A DNA stretch of 64,000 nucleotides from Nostoc carneum NIES-2107 (GCA_002368155.1 AP018180.1:7806561-7870560), one strand, 5' to 3'. Shown: positions 17,085-26,661, counted from the stretch's first letter. Numbers and translations: made by a program. Notes: generated by a model from the sequence alone, not told the origin.

Positions 17085-18449
17085 ATGAGCAAAAAACGTC
17101 AGTTTCGTTTAGGTGCATTTATTCAAGCCACTGGACATCATGTCTCTGCATGGCGACATCCTGATACACAAATAGATGCTGGGTTGAATTTCGAGCATTA
17201 CAAGGAAATTACCCAGACAGCCCAACGCGGCTTATTTGATGCAGTTTTTCTTGCAGATAGTCCAGGAGTTTGGGGTAGCGCTCCCGAACATCAGAGTCGT
17301 AATGGCAAAATTGTCCATTTCGAGCCTGTGACTCTCTTCTCTGCTTTGTCTTCCGTAACTCAAAACATCGGCTTTATCGCTACCGCCTCCACTACATACG
17401 AAGAACCCTACACCCTTGCACGTAAGTTTGCCTCTTTAGATTACTTGAGTAACGGACGCGCCGGTTGGAATGTAGTTACCACAGGTAACGATAACGCCGC
17501 AGCTAATTTTGGACTTGAGCATCACCCAGACCACAGCTTGCGTTATGAACGTGCTGAAGAGTTTGTGGAAGTCGTCAAAGGACTGTGGGATAGTTGGGAT
17601 GATGATGCCTTTATTCGCGACAGAGAATCAGGTATTTATTTCGATACAGATAAGCTGCATATACTCAACCATAAAGGCAAACATTTCTCTGTTAAAGGCC
17701 CCTTAAACGTTGGTCGTCCCCCCCAAGGCTACCCGGTGATTGTGCAAGCTGGAGCCTCGGAAGCTGGGCGAGATTTAGCTGCGCGTACTGCGGAAGTTAT
17801 CTTCACCGCCAATCAAACCCTCGCCGATGCACAGGAATTTTATGCCGATGTCAAAGGTAGATTGGCGAAATATGGACGCTCCCCCGATGACCTGAAAATT
17901 ATGCCTGGTGCTTTCCCCATCATTGGGCGCACAGAGGAAGAAGCTCAAGAGAAATACGAGTTTCTGCAATCATTGATCCATCCTGATGTCGCTTGGGGCA
18001 TTCTCAAGAATTATTACAAAGGCGTAGATCTATCGAAATATTCTTTAGATGATATAGCTCCAGAACTACCCACCGACACCAACACTAATAAGAGCCGTCT
18101 GAAACTAGTTAAAGATTTGGCTACTCGTGGGAGTCTGACACTGCGTCAGTTGTACCTCTCTCTCGCTACTGCAAGAGGCCATCGCACCATACTGGGTACT
18201 CCCGAAACTATTGCCGATCAACTAGAAGAATGGTTTAACAACGGTGCAGCAGATGGCTTTAATATCATGCCCCCAATTCTGCCTACAGGATTAGATGAGT
18301 TTGTGAATTTAGTTGTCCCCGTTCTGCAAAAACGCGGACTGTTCCGCACTGAATACGAGGGTACTACCTTGCGTGAAAATCTAGGATTGCGTCGTCCTGG
18401 TAATCGTTTTGCTGGTCAAAAAGCAAATGAGCGATTGGTATCGGCCTGA
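17085..18449 (+). CDS. LLM flavin-dependent monooxygenase, NtaA/SnaA/DszA group (copy 3)
   Basis: This 454-residue protein is the third member of the long luciferase-like group in the window. It has FRLGAFIQATGHHVSAWRHP at the start, ASLDYLSNGRAGWNVVTT, GPLNVGRPPQGYPVIVQAG, and RGLFRTEYEGTTLRENLGL at the end. It is clearly related to the genes at 10794 and 12173, but more distant from each than they are from each other. It uses FMNH2 and O2 by family. It opens a plus-strand cluster with an amidohydrolase (196 bp downstream), an FAD oxidoreductase and an aldo-keto reductase. Confidence 0.85.
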   Translation: MSKKRQFRLGAFIQATGHHVSAWRHPDTQIDAGLNFEHYKEITQTAQRGLFDAVFLADSPGVWGSAPEHQSRNGKIVHFEPVTLFSALSSVTQNIGFIATASTTYEEPYTLARKFASLDYLSNGRAGWNVVTTGNDNAAANFGLEHHPDHSLRYERAEEFVEVVKGLWDSWDDDAFIRDRESGIYFDTDKLHILNHKGKHFSVKGPLNVGRPPQGYPVIVQAGASEAGRDLAARTAEVIFTANQTLADAQEFYADVKGRLAKYGRSPDDLKIMPGAFPIIGRTEEEAQEKYEFLQSLIHPDVAWGILKNYYKGVDLSKYSLDDIAPELPTDTNTNKSRLKLVKDLATRGSLTLRQLYLSLATARGHRTILGTPETIADQLEEWFNNGAADGFNIMPPILPTGLDEFVNLVVPVLQKRGLFRTEYEGTTLRENLGLRRPGNRFAGQKANERLVSA

Positions 18450-18645
18450 ATATTAGTAGTGGACTGATCTACCTAACTTCCATGATTGTGATGGGCAATT
18501 TGCCTACTCTATAAGATTTATAAACATTTGATCAATGCTTAAGCTCAACTGCTTCAAGCCCTCTGTTTGCAGACCGCCACCATTTTGAGGTGCGCCTCAT
18601 GCTCTGCATACCCTGAAAACCTTAGCTAAAAATAAGGAAAGAAAA

Positions 18646-20184
18646 ATGACTGAATATAGCAGACTGAAAACCTCACCTTCCGCAGCAATTAGAGCCACTC
18701 TAGATTATCCAATAATTGATACTGACGTTCATACTAATGATTTCACACCAGCGCTGGAAGATTACATTGCTAAATATGGTGGTGCAAAGCTGGTAGACGA
18801 ATTACGCAAGGCGGAATCCTCTCGTCTGAACTCCAAAGCAGATGGTAAAGACTGGTATCAACAAACACCAGAAGAACGTCAATACAATCGCACAATTCGC
18901 TCGCCTTGGTGGGCGAGAGTAACTAAAAATACTCTCGATTTAGCTACATACATCCTGCCAGAGTTGCTGTATGAACGTCAGGCGGAACAAGGTTCAGATT
19001 ATTCTGTACTGTTTCCCAATAACGTCCTTGCACCTGCTGGAGCTAGCCCAGAGAATCGCCAAGCCCTGCAAAGAGCCGTTAACCACTATCATGCTGATTT
19101 ATATCGCAAATATAGCGATCGCCTGACGGTGGTAGCTGGTATTCCCATGACTACTCCTCAAGAAGCCATTGAAGAATTAGAATTTGCAGTAAATACACTA
19201 GGTTTAAAAGTAGCAAATATTCCTGGTGGTGTAAAACGACCAATTAAAGCGATCGCAGATAAATATCCCGCCGATAAATTCCCAGAAGTTGCTAGATATG
19301 CCTCATATATTGACTTCTTCGGTCTAGATAGCGAATATGACTACGATCCATTCTGGGCTAAAGCTGTAGAGTTGGGTGTGCCCATTACTACTCACTACGG
19401 CAGCCAAGGTTGGACTGGTCGCTCTTCTATCAGTAACTACATGAACAACCATATCGGTCACTTTGCCGATGGTTCCCAAGCATTTGCGAAGGCGTTGTTC
19501 TTTGGTGGTGTAACTAAACGCTTCCCGCAATTGCGCGTGGGAATGCTCGAAGGTGGTGCAGATTGGGGCGCTCATGTCTACATTCATTTAGTAGATCGTT
19601 ACTCCAAGCGTAATCTTCAGGGGCTACAAAACTACAACCCAGACTTGACCAATGCTGATGAGTTGTTCGAGTTATTTGAGCGCTTCGGTAGCGAAATTAC
19701 TGAAGGGTATTCCTTCACCAAAGAAGAATTAGCCAAGATTGTGTTGGGTTCTTCCTTTGCGCGTCATAGCCGTCAACCAGTTGGTAAGGAATTAGAAGAC
19801 TTTGCCGCAGCTGGAATTGAAAGCATTGAAGATATTCGCGATCGCTGGGTGAATAGCTTCTTCTTTGGTTCCGAATCTGACGATCGCACCATCGGCGCAG
19901 CATTCAACGATAAAGCCAATCCCTTAAACGTGAAGATTAACGCCATCTATTCCTCAGATGTTGGTCACTGGGATGTACCCGATTTGACAGATCCTCTCGC
20001 AGAAAGCTGGGAATTGGTGAAAGAAGGCGTAATTACCGAAGCTGACTTCAAAGCTTATGTATTCGCTAATCCTTACAAGTTCTACACTGAAGCTAACGCC
20101 AACTTCTTCAAGGGTACAGCGATTGAATCCCAGGTAGCTCAAATCGAATCACCACAAGTAGATAAAAGCTTTGCTAGGGCATAG
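18646..20184 (+). CDS. Amidohydrolase-2 family metal-dependent hydrolase
   Basis: This 512-residue TIM-barrel amidohydrolase has the first metal motif D27-x-H29 in IIDTDVHTNDF. Further histidines lie in VPITTHYGSQG and GADWGAHVYIHLVDR, and the late catalytic Asp is in YSSDVGHWDVPD. Family members (PF04909) act as decarboxylases or hydrolases of ring or amide compounds. The start has a good Shine-Dalgarno (AAGGAAAG) and the protein is probably cytoplasmic. It follows the copy-3 LLM gene and precedes the FAD oxidoreductase. This suggests stepwise breakdown of a larger organosulfur or organonitrogen molecule, which is inference. Confidence 0.8.
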   Translation: MTEYSRLKTSPSAAIRATLDYPIIDTDVHTNDFTPALEDYIAKYGGAKLVDELRKAESSRLNSKADGKDWYQQTPEERQYNRTIRSPWWARVTKNTLDLATYILPELLYERQAEQGSDYSVLFPNNVLAPAGASPENRQALQRAVNHYHADLYRKYSDRLTVVAGIPMTTPQEAIEELEFAVNTLGLKVANIPGGVKRPIKAIADKYPADKFPEVARYASYIDFFGLDSEYDYDPFWAKAVELGVPITTHYGSQGWTGRSSISNYMNNHIGHFADGSQAFAKALFFGGVTKRFPQLRVGMLEGGADWGAHVYIHLVDRYSKRNLQGLQNYNPDLTNADELFELFERFGSEITEGYSFTKEELAKIVLGSSFARHSRQPVGKELEDFAAAGIESIEDIRDRWVNSFFFGSESDDRTIGAAFNDKANPLNVKINAIYSSDVGHWDVPDLTDPLAESWELVKEGVITEADFKAYVFANPYKFYTEANANFFKGTAIESQVAQIESPQVDKSFARA

Positions 20185-20193
20185 GGCAATGGG

Positions 20194-20298
20194 CATGGGG
20201 CATGGGGCATAGGTAATTGGTAATGGGAATTTCTCCCCTTGTCCCCTAATCTCCAGTCCCCAGTCCCCAGTCCCCAGTCCCCAATCCCCAGTCCCCCA
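20194..20298. repeat. Mixed heptamer repeats between two genes
   Basis: GGGCAATG/GGGCATG units (20194-20215) and then five CCCCAGT units (about 20250-20298) fill the 124-bp gap between the amidohydrolase and the FAD oxidoreductase. Confidence 0.75.
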
Positions 20299-20308
20299 AA
20301 CTATCGAC

Positions 20309-21751
20309 ATGACAACAACAACTGACCTCGATTTTCGCGCTCGTGAGGCACTACGTCTCATTGGCCCCGATCCGGAAAACTGGGTGAGCGATCGCCCAGG
20401 TATTGACCATAATGTCACAATTGTTGGTGGTAGTGGTAGCGGTAGTGTCTTTGCGTTTGCGCTGCGGCGTGCAGGTATCGGTCGCGTGACAGTAATTGAT
20501 GCCGCCGAGGATGAAAGCCTTGCTGGCGTGTGGTTGACACGAGCAAGAATGAAAAAGCTCCGCACGCCAAAGAACCTACCAGGCCCGGAATTAGGTATTC
20601 CGGAATTGTCATTTCAAGCTTGGTATGAAGCGCGACATGGTGCTGAAGCTTACGCAGCAATTGACCGGATTCCCAGAGTACTCTGGGCTGAATATCTTAG
20701 CTGGTATCGGCAGTTTCTCAGTATTTCAGTACGTTACCGGACGAAGTTAGTAAGAGTTGAGCCTGCTGAAGGCTTTTTGCGCCTACACCTTGAGGTAAAC
20801 GGTGTATCGCAAATAGAAACTACCCGCAAAATTATCTTCGCTAACGGTGTGGCTGGTACTGGTGGCGCGTATATACCGCCTGTATTAGCTGATTTACCAC
20901 GCAATTTATATGCACATACCTCCGAGTTGATTAACTTTGAAGCATTGCGCGGTAAAACTGTAGCGGTGTTGGGTGCGGCGGCTTCAGCTTTCGATGCTGC
21001 TGGGGTAGCGCTGGAATCGGGAGCCAAGGAAGTACATTTATTTGCCCGCAGAGAAGCGATCGCATCTTTACCCATAAATCGCGTGCGTGGTTATCCTGGC
21101 GCTTACTTCAACTATCCAGAACTACCTGATGCAGCTCGCTGGTTTCAAGCTTGGCGATTTCGGCAAGTAGGTTCCACACCACCACCTGATGCAATTGAAA
21201 GGGTAATCGCCTTTCCTAATTTTTACCTGCATTTATCTGCACCTTGGAAATCAGCCCAGGAAAAAGGCGATCGCATTGTTGCTCAGGTAAACGATGATGT
21301 TTTCGAGTTTGATTTTGCGATCGCTGGTACTGGTTACTTTGTCGATCCCACAAAGCGCCCCGAACTAGCCGATTTTTCCCAGCATATTGCTTTGTGGCGC
21401 GATCACTATCAGCCACCAGCTGAACAGCGCGATGAAGATTTAGGAACACACCCTTACCTTGGCAAAGCCCACGAATATTTAGAGAAAGTACCTGGTACTG
21501 CACCCTACCTGAAAGACATTCATGTCTTCAACCCGGCTGGTTTTGTCAGCTTTGGCTTGCCAATTGGTGATGTACCCAGCATTCGCCGTGACATCCCTGC
21601 AATAGTCTCCCGCATCAGCGAGGATTTATTCTTCGCCGATTGGGAACAGCATGAAGCACGCATTACTGGTAATAACATCGCCCCCGACTTTGAAGACTCA
21701 CTGTACGCCGCCGCAGTTTGGAAACAGCCAGCGAAGGTTGCGATTAGTTAG
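20309..21751 (+). CDS. FAD/NAD(P)-dependent oxidoreductase (flavin monooxygenase-like)
   Basis: This 480-residue two-dinucleotide-domain flavoprotein has a first FAD motif VTIVGGSGSGSVFAF (about residues 36-50). Its acidic strand end is TVIDAAEDESLAGVW. A second motif VAVLGAAASAFDAAG (about residues 215-229) is for NAD(P)H. The layout resembles class B monooxygenases or ornithine/lysine N-hydroxylases (SidA/IucD). The exact reaction is not known. It sits between the amidohydrolase and aldo-keto reductase genes on the same strand. Confidence 0.75.
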   Translation: MTTTTDLDFRAREALRLIGPDPENWVSDRPGIDHNVTIVGGSGSGSVFAFALRRAGIGRVTVIDAAEDESLAGVWLTRARMKKLRTPKNLPGPELGIPELSFQAWYEARHGAEAYAAIDRIPRVLWAEYLSWYRQFLSISVRYRTKLVRVEPAEGFLRLHLEVNGVSQIETTRKIIFANGVAGTGGAYIPPVLADLPRNLYAHTSELINFEALRGKTVAVLGAAASAFDAAGVALESGAKEVHLFARREAIASLPINRVRGYPGAYFNYPELPDAARWFQAWRFRQVGSTPPPDAIERVIAFPNFYLHLSAPWKSAQEKGDRIVAQVNDDVFEFDFAIAGTGYFVDPTKRPELADFSQHIALWRDHYQPPAEQRDEDLGTHPYLGKAHEYLEKVPGTAPYLKDIHVFNPAGFVSFGLPIGDVPSIRRDIPAIVSRISEDLFFADWEQHEARITGNNIAPDFEDSLYAAAVWKQPAKVAIS

Positions 21752-21800
21752 TAAAGCAAGGGGGAAGGGAGACAAGGGAGACAAAGAAAATTGTGAACTA

Positions 21801-21841
21801 TGCCCAATGCCCAATGCCCAATGCCCCATGCCCAATGCCCA
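21801..21841. repeat. CCCAATG heptamer tandem repeat
   Basis: About six units of CCCAATG/CCCCATG lie just after the FAD oxidoreductase gene. Confidence 0.8.
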
Positions 21842-21869
21842 AAATTTAAAATTCATAACTGTCACCACC

Positions 21870-22007
21870 TTGGGTCAAGTCAAAGGTCAAGTAGATTTTA
21901 CTCTACTGCCTGATGGCGATCATTTTATTGCCGATGAAGTCTACAGCAACCCACAATTGCAACAATGGCTAATTTCACAAAGCCGTCGCGCATCTGTAGC
22001 TGTGTAA
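21870..22007 (+). pseudogene. Possible small gene or gene remnant
   Basis: A coding-like stretch reads GQVKGQVDFTLLPDGDHF and continues to SRRASVAV before a TAA. It lies between two heptamer-repeat arrays. The only in-frame start past the repeats is a TTG at 21870, with no clear ribosome binding site. The frame stays open upstream through the repeats. It may be the 3' remnant of a small gene or a real 45-residue protein. I do not recognise it. Confidence 0.25.
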
Positions 22008-22013
22008 GCTGGG

Positions 22014-22181
22014 GACTAGGGACTAGGGACTAGGGACTGGGTACTGGGGAAGGAATTTTATGTTAATCTCTACACCCAATCCCTAATCCTCGATCCCTAA
22101 TCCCTAATCCCTAATCCCTAATCCCTAATCCCTAATCCCTAATCCCCAATCCCCAATCCCTAATCCCCAATCCCCAATCCC
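22014..22181. repeat. Long heptamer repeat tract (GGGACTA then CCCTAAT)
   Basis: Five GGGACTA/GGGACTG units (22014-22048) are followed by about fourteen CCCTAAT/CCCCAAT units (22078-22181) ending at the ATG of the aldo-keto reductase. This is the longest array in the window. The downstream gene's 5' untranslated region is made of it. Confidence 0.85.
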
Positions 22182-23180
22182 ATGACATTACCTACCACAA
22201 ATCTCGGTAAAACTGGCTTGACAGTTTCACGCCTTGTTTTAGGCACAATGACCTTTGGATTGCAGACTGATGAAGAAACTTCCAGGGTTATTCTCGATAA
22301 AGCCGCCGATGCTGGTATCAACTTTTTAGATACAGCCGATGTTTATCCATTAGGCGGTGGAGTTGCTACAGCCGGACGCACTGAAGAAATCATTGGGCGC
22401 TGGCTCAAAGGTAAACGCGAACATTTTATACTTGCTACCAAAGCTGTAGGCAAGGTAGGCCCTGCACCTTGGGATCAGGGTGCTTCACGCAAACATCTTT
22501 TAGATGCGATTGATGCTTCCCTCAAACGCTTGGGAACTGATTACGTTGATTTGTATCAATTACACTCTGATGATACGTCAACTCCCTTAGATGAAACTCT
22601 TGAAGCCCTAGATATCATAGTTCGTTCTGGTAAAGCACGTTATATTGGGGTTTCTAATTTCTTAGCTTACCGACTTAGCCGCGCTTTAGGTCGGGCTGAT
22701 GTGCGGAATTTAACTCGCTTTGTCTCAATTCAGCCCCGCTATAATTTGTTGTTTCGCGAAATTGAGCGCGAACTTTTACCCCTAGCGCAAGAGGAAGGAT
22801 TGGGTGTAATTCCTTACAATCCATTGGCAGGGGGTTTACTGAGTGGTAAACATAATCTTGCTCAAGGCCCCACCCAAGGAACTCGTTTTACGTTGGGTTT
22901 AGCCGCAGAACGTTATCAAGATCGTTATTGGCGCGATCGCGAGTTTAACACAGTTGAAGAATTACGCACAGTCGCCGATTTAGCGGGATTATCCCTCACT
23001 ACTCTATCATTAGCTTGGGTTTTGGCTAATCCGATAATCACTGCTCCCATTATTGGCGCTAGTCGTCCAGAACAATTGAATGACACTCTCAAAGCAATTG
23101 AAGTTAAACTCGATGACAATTTAAAACAAAAGTTAGACGATATCACCGCCGAATATCGCAAAGGTGATGCTGTGCGTTAG
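22182..23180 (+). CDS. Aldo-keto reductase
   Basis: This 332-residue AKR barrel has the catalytic tetrad in place: D50 and Y55 (LDTADVYPLGG), K87 (ATKAVG), H128 (YQLHSDD). The cofactor-binding end is IIGASRPEQLNDT. It would reduce aldehydes or ketones with NADPH, or oxidise alcohols. After the LLM, amidohydrolase and FAD oxidoreductase genes, a role in processing the aldehyde left by desulfonation is plausible but inferred. No normal Shine-Dalgarno is visible because the heptamer tract abuts the start codon. Confidence 0.85.
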   Translation: MTLPTTNLGKTGLTVSRLVLGTMTFGLQTDEETSRVILDKAADAGINFLDTADVYPLGGGVATAGRTEEIIGRWLKGKREHFILATKAVGKVGPAPWDQGASRKHLLDAIDASLKRLGTDYVDLYQLHSDDTSTPLDETLEALDIIVRSGKARYIGVSNFLAYRLSRALGRADVRNLTRFVSIQPRYNLLFREIERELLPLAQEEGLGVIPYNPLAGGLLSGKHNLAQGPTQGTRFTLGLAAERYQDRYWRDREFNTVEELRTVADLAGLSLTTLSLAWVLANPIITAPIIGASRPEQLNDTLKAIEVKLDDNLKQKLDDITAEYRKGDAVR

Positions 23181-23203
23181 TTAGAAATTGAAGTAATATC
23201 AGC

Positions 23204-23232
23204 AGACGGTTTGTTCAGCCGTCTATTTTTTT
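23204..23232 (+). terminator. Rho-independent terminator after the aldo-keto reductase
   Basis: A hairpin with arms AGACGG (23204-23209) and CCGTCT (23219-23224) is followed directly by a T-run (TATTTTTTTC). It lies 24 bp past the aldo-keto reductase stop codon and closes the 17-23 kb cluster. Confidence 0.7.
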
Positions 23233-23264
23233 CTTTTTGTCACCCTTGAGCTACTGTAGCAAGA

Positions 23265-23774
23265 ATGTTTTCCATAGAAACAAAACGCTTAATTCTGCGA
23301 GAATTTCAGCCACAAGATTTACATCAACTTGCGCCAATACTTGCAAATCCCCAAGTAATGAAATTTTCTCTTACAGGAATTCTCTCATCTGTGCAAACGC
23401 AAGAGAAAATAAATAGTTTCATAACTTCTTACAAAACATTTGGATTTGGAAAATGGGCTGTCATTTATAAAGAAAGTAACCAATTGATTGGTTATTGTGG
23501 AATCGCCATTGAGCAAATTGATAATGTAACCGAACGAGAGATTGGATATAGACTAGACCCAAATTTTTGGGGTAAAGGTTTAGCAACCGAAGCCGCATCA
23601 GCAACAATTCAATATGGATTTAAGCAATTCAAATTTCCTGATATTATTGGCATTGTTAACCCAGCAAATACAGCATCAGTTAGAGTAATAGAGAAAATAG
23701 GTATGAGATATGAAAAGTCTACGATATTTCATGGACGTGAAATATATATTTATAGGTTAAATTTTACTATTTAA
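23265..23774 (+). CDS. GNAT N-acetyltransferase, RimJ/RimL type
   Basis: This 169-residue protein has the start typical of RimJ/RimL-type GNATs (TKRLILREFQPQDLHQL). The acetyl-CoA loop is GYRLDPNFWGKGLATEAA, followed by NTASVRVIEKIGMRYE. It would acetylate the N-terminal amine of a protein or a small molecule. It is a single gene between a terminator and the ABC transporter, with AT-rich flanks. The substrate is not readable. Confidence 0.8.
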   Translation: MFSIETKRLILREFQPQDLHQLAPILANPQVMKFSLTGILSSVQTQEKINSFITSYKTFGFGKWAVIYKESNQLIGYCGIAIEQIDNVTEREIGYRLDPNFWGKGLATEAASATIQYGFKQFKFPDIIGIVNPANTASVRVIEKIGMRYEKSTIFHGREIYIYRLNFTI

Positions 23775-23874
23775 TAAAACTGATTTAACTAAAATTATAA
23801 TTTTATATTATTTTGTGAATTATTAGTTGTGCTAACAGCAAAAAGTTTGAAGTAAAGCGAGAAAATAGATTTTC

Positions 23875-25725
23875 ATGACAAAAAAGTCCAGACATTTTAA
23901 ATCCTTTCAACGTGCTGCTGAAGCACCCAATTTACCGCCGAATTCATTCCAGTTTATTTGCTATTTTGTCAATCAATTTCGCTGGTGGTATATAGCAACT
24001 GTCATTTTAGAAATCATCCACGCGACTTGTGGCATTATGTTACCCTATGCCATTGGTGAAATTATCCGCAGTGTCACCAAATCAACGGTTAACAGCAGTG
24101 AGATTTTTGCAACCATCAGTCAACCCTTAATGCTGTTCACTGCTTTAAGTATAGGTGAAGTCGTATTTGGGCGTTCTTCGGGACTGTTATTAACTATTCT
24201 TCATCCTATCCACCGCCAGCATATTATTCGCTCACTTTATGCTTATTTACAGCAACATTCCCATCGGTATTTAAGTAGTAGTTTTGCTGGTGCTTTAGCA
24301 CAGCGGATTAACGAAACTGCTTACGGCGTTACCCAGACGATGCAAATGCTGATTTCTGAATTTATGTCAGTCATCATTGTCTATATCGTCGCCATCATTT
24401 TACTGTATCGTGCCTATCCGCCTCTAGCTGCATTGGTAGGGATATGGGCAGTTTTATTTATCAGTATTTCCTTTTGGTTAGCTACTCGCTGTCGAATTCA
24501 TTCCCGTAAAGCCGCAGCCGCTAGAAGTGAAACAGCTGGTATTATTGTCGATGCAGTAACCAATCTTACTAGTAGTCGGCTGTTTGCGCGTTTGGGTTTT
24601 GAACGACGCTATTTAAATGAGCGATTTAGACGCGAAATCATAGAGGTGAGAAAGGCTAATTGGTACTCAGAACGCATTCGCTGGTTTCAGTTTATCTCTG
24701 CTGCGATTTTGAAAATTGCCACTTTGTATTACTCGCTTTCTTTGTGGAGTCAAGGAAAAATTGCAACTGCTGATTTTGTAGTTGCAACTAGCTTATCACT
24801 ATTAATTATTAGCGAAGCCCGCAATTTAAGTAGAAGATTTTTGGATTTATTTGAACATATTGGTAATATCGCCAATGGTGTTTTAACTATTGTGCAACCT
24901 CACGAGTTAGTCGATCGAGAAAATGCGATCGCACATTCCATCACTACCGGAAAAATTGAGTTTCGGCGCGTTAATTTCAGCTATTCGGCGGAAAAACAAG
25001 TATTTCACGACCTTTCTGTAACTATCCAACCAGGAGAGCGTGTGGGTTTGGTAGGCTTTTCCGGTTCAGGAAAATCGACTTTTGTTAATTTAATTTTGCG
25101 TCTGTTCGATCCCCAAACTGGACAAATTCTCATCGATGGGGTGGATATTCGCGATATGACTCAAGATGCGCTACACGCGCAAATTAGCTTGATTCCCCAA
25201 GATCCGTCTCTATTTCATCGCACCTTACTAGAAAATATTCGTTACGGACGACTTGAAGCTACTGATGAGGAAGTAATTCAAGCAGCACGCAAAGCTTACG
25301 CTCATGATTTTATTGTTCAGATGAGTGAGGGTTATGATTCTCTCGTGGGTGAACGGGGGGTGAAACTTTCAGGGGGACAGAGACAAAGAATTGCGATCGC
25401 GCGCGTTATCCTCAAAGATGCGCCCATCCTAATTTTAGATGAAGCCACATCTAGCCTCGATTCCATCACCGAAAAAGCGATTCAAGATACCCTAGATTTA
25501 GCAATGAATGGCAAAACCGTCATTGTCGTCGCTCATCGCTTATCTACCATCGCCCATCTCGACCGTATTTTAGTCTTCGATCAAGGCCGCATTGTTGAAG
25601 ATGGTACTCACAGTAAACTACTAGCAAAAGGTGGTGCTTATTATAGATTATGGCAAATGCAAGCAGGTGGATTTTTACCGGAAAAAGCCAGCGATAATAA
25701 TTTATCTGAGCTACAAACCGGATAG
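23875..25725 (+). CDS. ABC transporter half-molecule, permease fused to ATPase (exporter type)
   Basis: This 616-residue type IV exporter has a six-helix membrane domain (about residues 30-330). The nucleotide-binding domain carries Walker A GFSGSGKST (about 394-402), signature LSGGQRQRIAIAR (about 499), Walker B ILILDEATSSLD (about 518-529) and the H-loop VIVVAHRLST. Such half-transporters dimerise and export lipids, peptides or drugs. It is not an importer and so is not the missing sulfonate permease. It is convergent with the O-methyltransferase gene (14 bp). Confidence 0.85.
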   Translation: MTKKSRHFKSFQRAAEAPNLPPNSFQFICYFVNQFRWWYIATVILEIIHATCGIMLPYAIGEIIRSVTKSTVNSSEIFATISQPLMLFTALSIGEVVFGRSSGLLLTILHPIHRQHIIRSLYAYLQQHSHRYLSSSFAGALAQRINETAYGVTQTMQMLISEFMSVIIVYIVAIILLYRAYPPLAALVGIWAVLFISISFWLATRCRIHSRKAAAARSETAGIIVDAVTNLTSSRLFARLGFERRYLNERFRREIIEVRKANWYSERIRWFQFISAAILKIATLYYSLSLWSQGKIATADFVVATSLSLLIISEARNLSRRFLDLFEHIGNIANGVLTIVQPHELVDRENAIAHSITTGKIEFRRVNFSYSAEKQVFHDLSVTIQPGERVGLVGFSGSGKSTFVNLILRLFDPQTGQILIDGVDIRDMTQDALHAQISLIPQDPSLFHRTLLENIRYGRLEATDEEVIQAARKAYAHDFIVQMSEGYDSLVGERGVKLSGGQRQRIAIARVILKDAPILILDEATSSLDSITEKAIQDTLDLAMNGKTVIVVAHRLSTIAHLDRILVFDQGRIVEDGTHSKLLAKGGAYYRLWQMQAGGFLPEKASDNNLSELQTG

Positions 25726-25739
25726 TTAGCCACCAAAAT

Positions 25740-26411
25740 TCAAATATCGCCAGTGACAACCGCGATCGCAAAGCCGTCATACCCTTTACTACCTACAGTC
25801 TGAATTTCGGTAGCACTGATACGGGCTTCTGCTGCAAGTAATTGATTGAAGCGGCGTATACCCTGTACGTTAGGATCGTCACTTGCAGCATCAATTACTG
25901 CCCCATTGCGGACAACATTATCGGCAATAATTAAAGTACCACGATGGGAAAGCTTGAGTGCCCAAGCAAAATAATCAGGATTGCTTGGTTTATCTGCATC
26001 AATAAATATCAAGTCAAATACGCGCCCTTCAGCAGCGATTTGTGGAAGTGTATCTAGCGCCCGTCCGAGGCGAATTTCTACGATATCCGATAAACCAGCG
26101 CGAGCGATATTACTACGGGCGACTTCGGCGTGCTTTGGGTTAGCCTCCAAGGAAATCAGGTAACCATCAGCCGGAAGCGATCGCGCTAACCAAATCGTAC
26201 TGTAACCGCCTAGTGTACCAATCTCTAAGATGGTACGCACTTTCTGAATCTGCGCTAACAGCAACAGCAACTTACCTTGATTGGGTGAAACATTATGCGG
26301 CGGTAACCCCGCTTCAGCTGCAGTTTGCAATGCTGCATCTAAAGCAAAGTCAGGCTGCACAAATAAGTCGGTGATATAGCGATCAACAGCAGTCCAATGT
26401 TCTTGGCTCAT
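25740..26411 (-). CDS. O-methyltransferase, caffeoyl-CoA OMT family
   Basis: This 223-residue class I SAM methyltransferase of the cation-dependent OMT family has the SAM motif LEIGTLGGYSTIWLARSLP, the acidic E in ISLEANPKHAEVA, and the metal-binding block FIDADKPSNPDYFAWAL with IADNVVRNGAV. Family members methylate catechol-like hydroxyls. It is a single gene on the minus strand. The substrate is not known. Confidence 0.85.
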   Translation of the reverse strand: MSQEHWTAVDRYITDLFVQPDFALDAALQTAAEAGLPPHNVSPNQGKLLLLLAQIQKVRTILEIGTLGGYSTIWLARSLPADGYLISLEANPKHAEVARSNIARAGLSDIVEIRLGRALDTLPQIAAEGRVFDLIFIDADKPSNPDYFAWALKLSHRGTLIIADNVVRNGAVIDAASDDPNVQGIRRFNQLLAAEARISATEIQTVGSKGYDGFAIAVVTGDI

Positions 26412-26600
26412 CAGATATTGAGTTTAATTTGCAAAAATCTGTGACATATATCTGTTAACAGTCAACTTTTGACAAAAAGCGGTGATCGCTGTTCCAAAAG
26501 TAGAAGCAAAACTGGCTGCAAAAAACAGTAATCTTCGGCGCGTAGATGAAAACGGAAACTTCAAGTTATTACCTCTTTAGTTAAGGAATTTCTAGGCAAA

Positions 26601-26654
26601 TAATTCGTAATTGGTAATTCGTAATTTTTATTATGAATTATCAATTACGAATTA
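26601..26654 (-). terminator. Long AT-rich hairpin after the GST gene
   Basis: Two 25-base arms (26601-26625 and 26630-26654) pair over their full length apart from two G-U wobbles, with a 4-base loop. It begins 7 bp beyond the stop of the minus-strand GST. It is a Nostoc-type palindromic repeat that probably terminates or stabilises the transcript. Confidence 0.65.
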
Positions 26655-26661
26655 TTAACTA

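Noticed and set aside
22078-22181. CRISPR array
   Set aside because: The repeats are 7-bp tandem units without spacers; these are cyanobacterial heptamer arrays and no cas gene is present.
23875-25725. Sulfonate importer components
   Set aside because: The protein is a fused permease-ATPase half exporter, not SsuB or SsuC.
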